Below are positions 61,936 through 64,000 of a stretch of DNA of 64,000 nucleotides, one piece after another. The notes below the pieces were generated by a model. The model made no database searches. It saw only the letters and a list, made by a program, of their open reading frames with translations, and was not told the DNA's origin. Where the stretch lies: NCBI GenBank assembly GCA_051814705.1, contig JBPWQW010000004.1:124001-188000 (forward strand). Direction: 5' to 3'. Numbering within the stretch: the first letter of the stretch is position 1; every line of letters begins with the position of its first letter. The position numbers and the translations under genes are program-made. The DNA comes from Geojedonia sp051814705 (lineage in GTDB: Bacteria > Bacteroidota > Bacteroidia > Flavobacteriales > Flavobacteriaceae).

Positions 61936-64000
61936 ATGAATTCAAATTTCCAGTTTCTTAAAAACGAGTTTGCCACCTTTCATGATAGAGCAGTTAAGGC
62001 AGAACAGTTGGTTATTACAGATCCACGTACATCACTAGTATATAGTCGTATGGCGTTAGAAGAAGCTATAAATTGGATGTATGCGAATGACGAGGACCTC
62101 GAGCAACAATATAACACAACCTTACATAACTTATTAGTACAACCCGAATTTAAAGAACAATTCAATCACAAATTATATAATGAATTATTCATTATTAAGA
62201 ATGCAGGAAACTTAGCAGCACACAACAAACCAGTAAATGATATAGATTCACACAAAGCTATAGAGGCACTCTTCTATTTTGGCAAGTGGTTTATCAAATC
62301 ATATGCTAAAGAGCCAGTAAGTAATCTCGGTATTTTCGACTTTGATTACATTCCTAAAGAAGGTGGCAGTACACTTTCACGTAAACAAATAAAACAACTT
62401 CAAGAGCAACTTGATAAAGAACTAGACACGTATCAAGAGCAACTTAAGACCAAAGAAGCCGAAAGACAGCAATTAGCTGATGAAAATGAGCTTTTTAAAA
62501 AGCAAATTGAAGCATTACAAGCACAAATAGAAGCGAATAAAGTTGAAGCTAATGTAGAAGATGAAGTTAACCATCCACGTAACGAAGCAGAAACACGTAA
62601 ATACCTTATAGATGTAGCACTTCGTGAAGCAGGTTGGGATTTAAAAGGAATAAATGATAAAGAATATAAGGTCGAGTATATGCCCAAATCTACAAACGTC
62701 TCAGAAACAGGGTATGTAGATTATGTTCTATGGGATGATGATGGTTTACCATTAGCGCTAGTAGAAGCAAAACGCACATTGGAAAGCGCAAGCAAAGGAG
62801 AAAATCAAGCGCAACTGTATGCTGATAGTTTAGAAAAAATGCATGGTCGTCGTCCAGTAATGTATTACAGCAATGGTTACGAGATTTTCTTGTGGGATGA
62901 TCAGTTCTATAAACAATCACGTCGAGTTCACGGTTTTTACACAAAAGCAGAATTACAGACTGCAATGTTTCGTCGTACACACCGCATGGATATTCGTACT
63001 GCACCTATAGATACAGAGATATCAGGACGTTCGTATCAAATGCGTGCCATAAAGAGTATTTCAGAACATTTTGCAGGTAATGATAAAAGTGATGGTAAAT
63101 TAATAGGAACTAATCGTGGTGCACTATTAGTATTAGCTACAGGTACAGGTAAAACTAGAACATCTATTGCATTTTCAAAATTAATGCTAGAATGTAATTG
63201 GGCAAAACGTATTTTATTTTTAGCAGACAGAACTAGTTTAGTAGATCAGGCAAAAAGAAACTTTGTAAAGCATTTACCAGAGCATACTAGTGTCAATTTA
63301 TTAGAAGAAAAAGACAATCCTGACGCACGCTTCGCGTTTTCCACCTATCAAACAATGATGGGTTTAATAGATCGAAGTCGTGATGAAGAAGCTCGTTTTT
63401 ATGGTGTTGGACATTTCGATTTAATTATAATTGATGAGGCACACCGTTCTATCTATAAAAAATACCAAGCCATATTTGAGTATTTCGATGCCTTATTCTT
63501 AGGGCTTACAGCAACACCAAAAAATAGTATTGACAAAAACACCTATCACATTTTTGGGCTGGCAGATAAATCGCCTACAGATGCATATACCTTTCAAGAA
63601 GCAGTAGATAATAAACATTTATCACCATATCACACCATTGAAATTCCTACTAAATTTCTTCGTGAAGGGATTAAATACGATGAGCTGTCAGATGAAGAAA
63701 AAGAAGAGTTTGAAGAAGAAATATTAGATGGTGAAGAAGCAACAGGTGACGAGTGGATTTCCTCTTCAGAATTAAATAGCTGGTTATTTAATAAACCTAC
63801 TGCTATAGAAACCTTACGATATGTACTAGAGCACGGTATTAAAAAACGTGGTGGCGATGAGTTAGGTAAGACCATAATTTTTGCTAAAAACCAAAAGCAC
63901 GCACAGTTTCTTAAAGACACCTTTATGGAGCTCGATAAAGAACAATTTGGTAATGATTATGTAAAAGTAATTACACATAACGAGCCTAAAGCCAAAGAGT
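61936..64000 (+). CDS. hsdR: Type I restriction endonuclease subunit HsdR (3' end outside window)
   Basis: DNA translocase/nuclease, 688 codons visible and open past the right edge. N-terminal DUF4145-like helical region (MALEEAINWMYANDEDLEQQ), then a coiled coil at about 155-210, a PD-(D/E)xK nuclease domain with GYVDYVLW and LVEAK (Lys279), Walker A ATGTGKT at 401-407, DEAH at 500-503 and LGLTATPK. It is not reported as a closed frame because no stop falls within the window. It cuts DNA lacking the HsdM/HsdS mark. It is the last visible gene of the operon. Confidence 0.94.
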   Translation, partial: MNSNFQFLKNEFATFHDRAVKAEQLVITDPRTSLVYSRMALEEAINWMYANDEDLEQQYNTTLHNLLVQPEFKEQFNHKLYNELFIIKNAGNLAAHNKPVNDIDSHKAIEALFYFGKWFIKSYAKEPVSNLGIFDFDYIPKEGGSTLSRKQIKQLQEQLDKELDTYQEQLKTKEAERQQLADENELFKKQIEALQAQIEANKVEANVEDEVNHPRNEAETRKYLIDVALREAGWDLKGINDKEYKVEYMPKSTNVSETGYVDYVLWDDDGLPLALVEAKRTLESASKGENQAQLYADSLEKMHGRRPVMYYSNGYEIFLWDDQFYKQSRRVHGFYTKAELQTAMFRRTHRMDIRTAPIDTEISGRSYQMRAIKSISEHFAGNDKSDGKLIGTNRGALLVLATGTGKTRTSIAFSKLMLECNWAKRILFLADRTSLVDQAKRNFVKHLPEHTSVNLLEEKDNPDARFAFSTYQTMMGLIDRSRDEEARFYGVGHFDLIIIDEAHRSIYKKYQAIFEYFDALFLGLTATPKNSIDKNTYHIFGLADKSPTDAYTFQEAVDNKHLSPYHTIEIPTKFLREGIKYDELSDEEKEEFEEEILDGEEATGDEWISSSELNSWLFNKPTAIETLRYVLEHGIKKRGGDELGKTIIFAKNQKHAQFLKDTFMELDKEQFGNDYVKVITHNEPKAKE

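Noticed and set aside
51000..64000. Prophage or integrative element with its integrase
   Set aside because: No integrase, transposase, relaxase or phage structural gene is visible, so mobility can only be guessed from the tRNA-like scars.

Overview
The window is low-G+C DNA from a member of the Bacteroidota, most likely a marine flavobacterium. Support comes from a SusC/SusD pair, TonB-dependent receptors with a carboxypeptidase-like N-terminal domain, a type IX secretion C-terminal signal, DUF2480/DUF3078/DUF5689/DUF4142 proteins, and promoters of the TTTG...TAnnTTTG type. The species cannot be named from sequence alone.

Region 1 (1-25,300) is ordinary chromosome. It holds secreted thioredoxin and rhodanese proteins, Fe-S assembly genes (sufE, a SufT-like DUF59 gene), hflX, a TonB receptor/DUF5689 pair flanked by two related EEP-fold nucleases/phosphatases, a DsbD-type reductase, a sodium:solute symporter followed by two secreted proteins with nearly identical leader sequences, a few metabolic genes, and an ECF sigma factor divergent from a DUF4142/cupredoxin pair.

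Region 2 (25,500-51,000) is a complete alginate utilisation locus. It encodes two PL7 lyases, a PL6 lyase, a PL17 oligo-alginate lyase, a further heparinase II/III-type lyase, a SusC/SusD/PKD surface complex, KdgF, an ExuT-type MFS transporter, two SDR reductases, KDG kinase, KDPG aldolase, a pyrophosphate-type phosphofructokinase homologue and a FadR-type GntR regulator. A repeated operator doublet (TTGGTAAACCAA then CTGGTAAACCAA, 13 bp apart) overlaps TAnnTTTG promoter boxes at three promoters, and a single site precedes gntR. This defines a probable local regulon. A broken PL6 gene lies directly behind one of these promoters.

Region 3 (about 51,200-64,000, continuing past the end) looks like a defence island. 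It starts with tRNA-end-like fragments and about 0.7 kb of non-coding DNA packed with palindromes, several in pairs or triplets exactly 40 bp apart. A hipB-hipS-hipT type toxin-antitoxin module follows, then a WYL regulator and a type I restriction-modification operon. Inserted in that operon are a methyltransferase-like/target-recognition/histidine-kinase fusion and a translationally coupled response regulator. HsdM, HsdS, a small membrane protein and the first 688 codons of HsdR complete it. The kinase-regulator pair built into a type I R-M operon is the best candidate here for an undescribed system.
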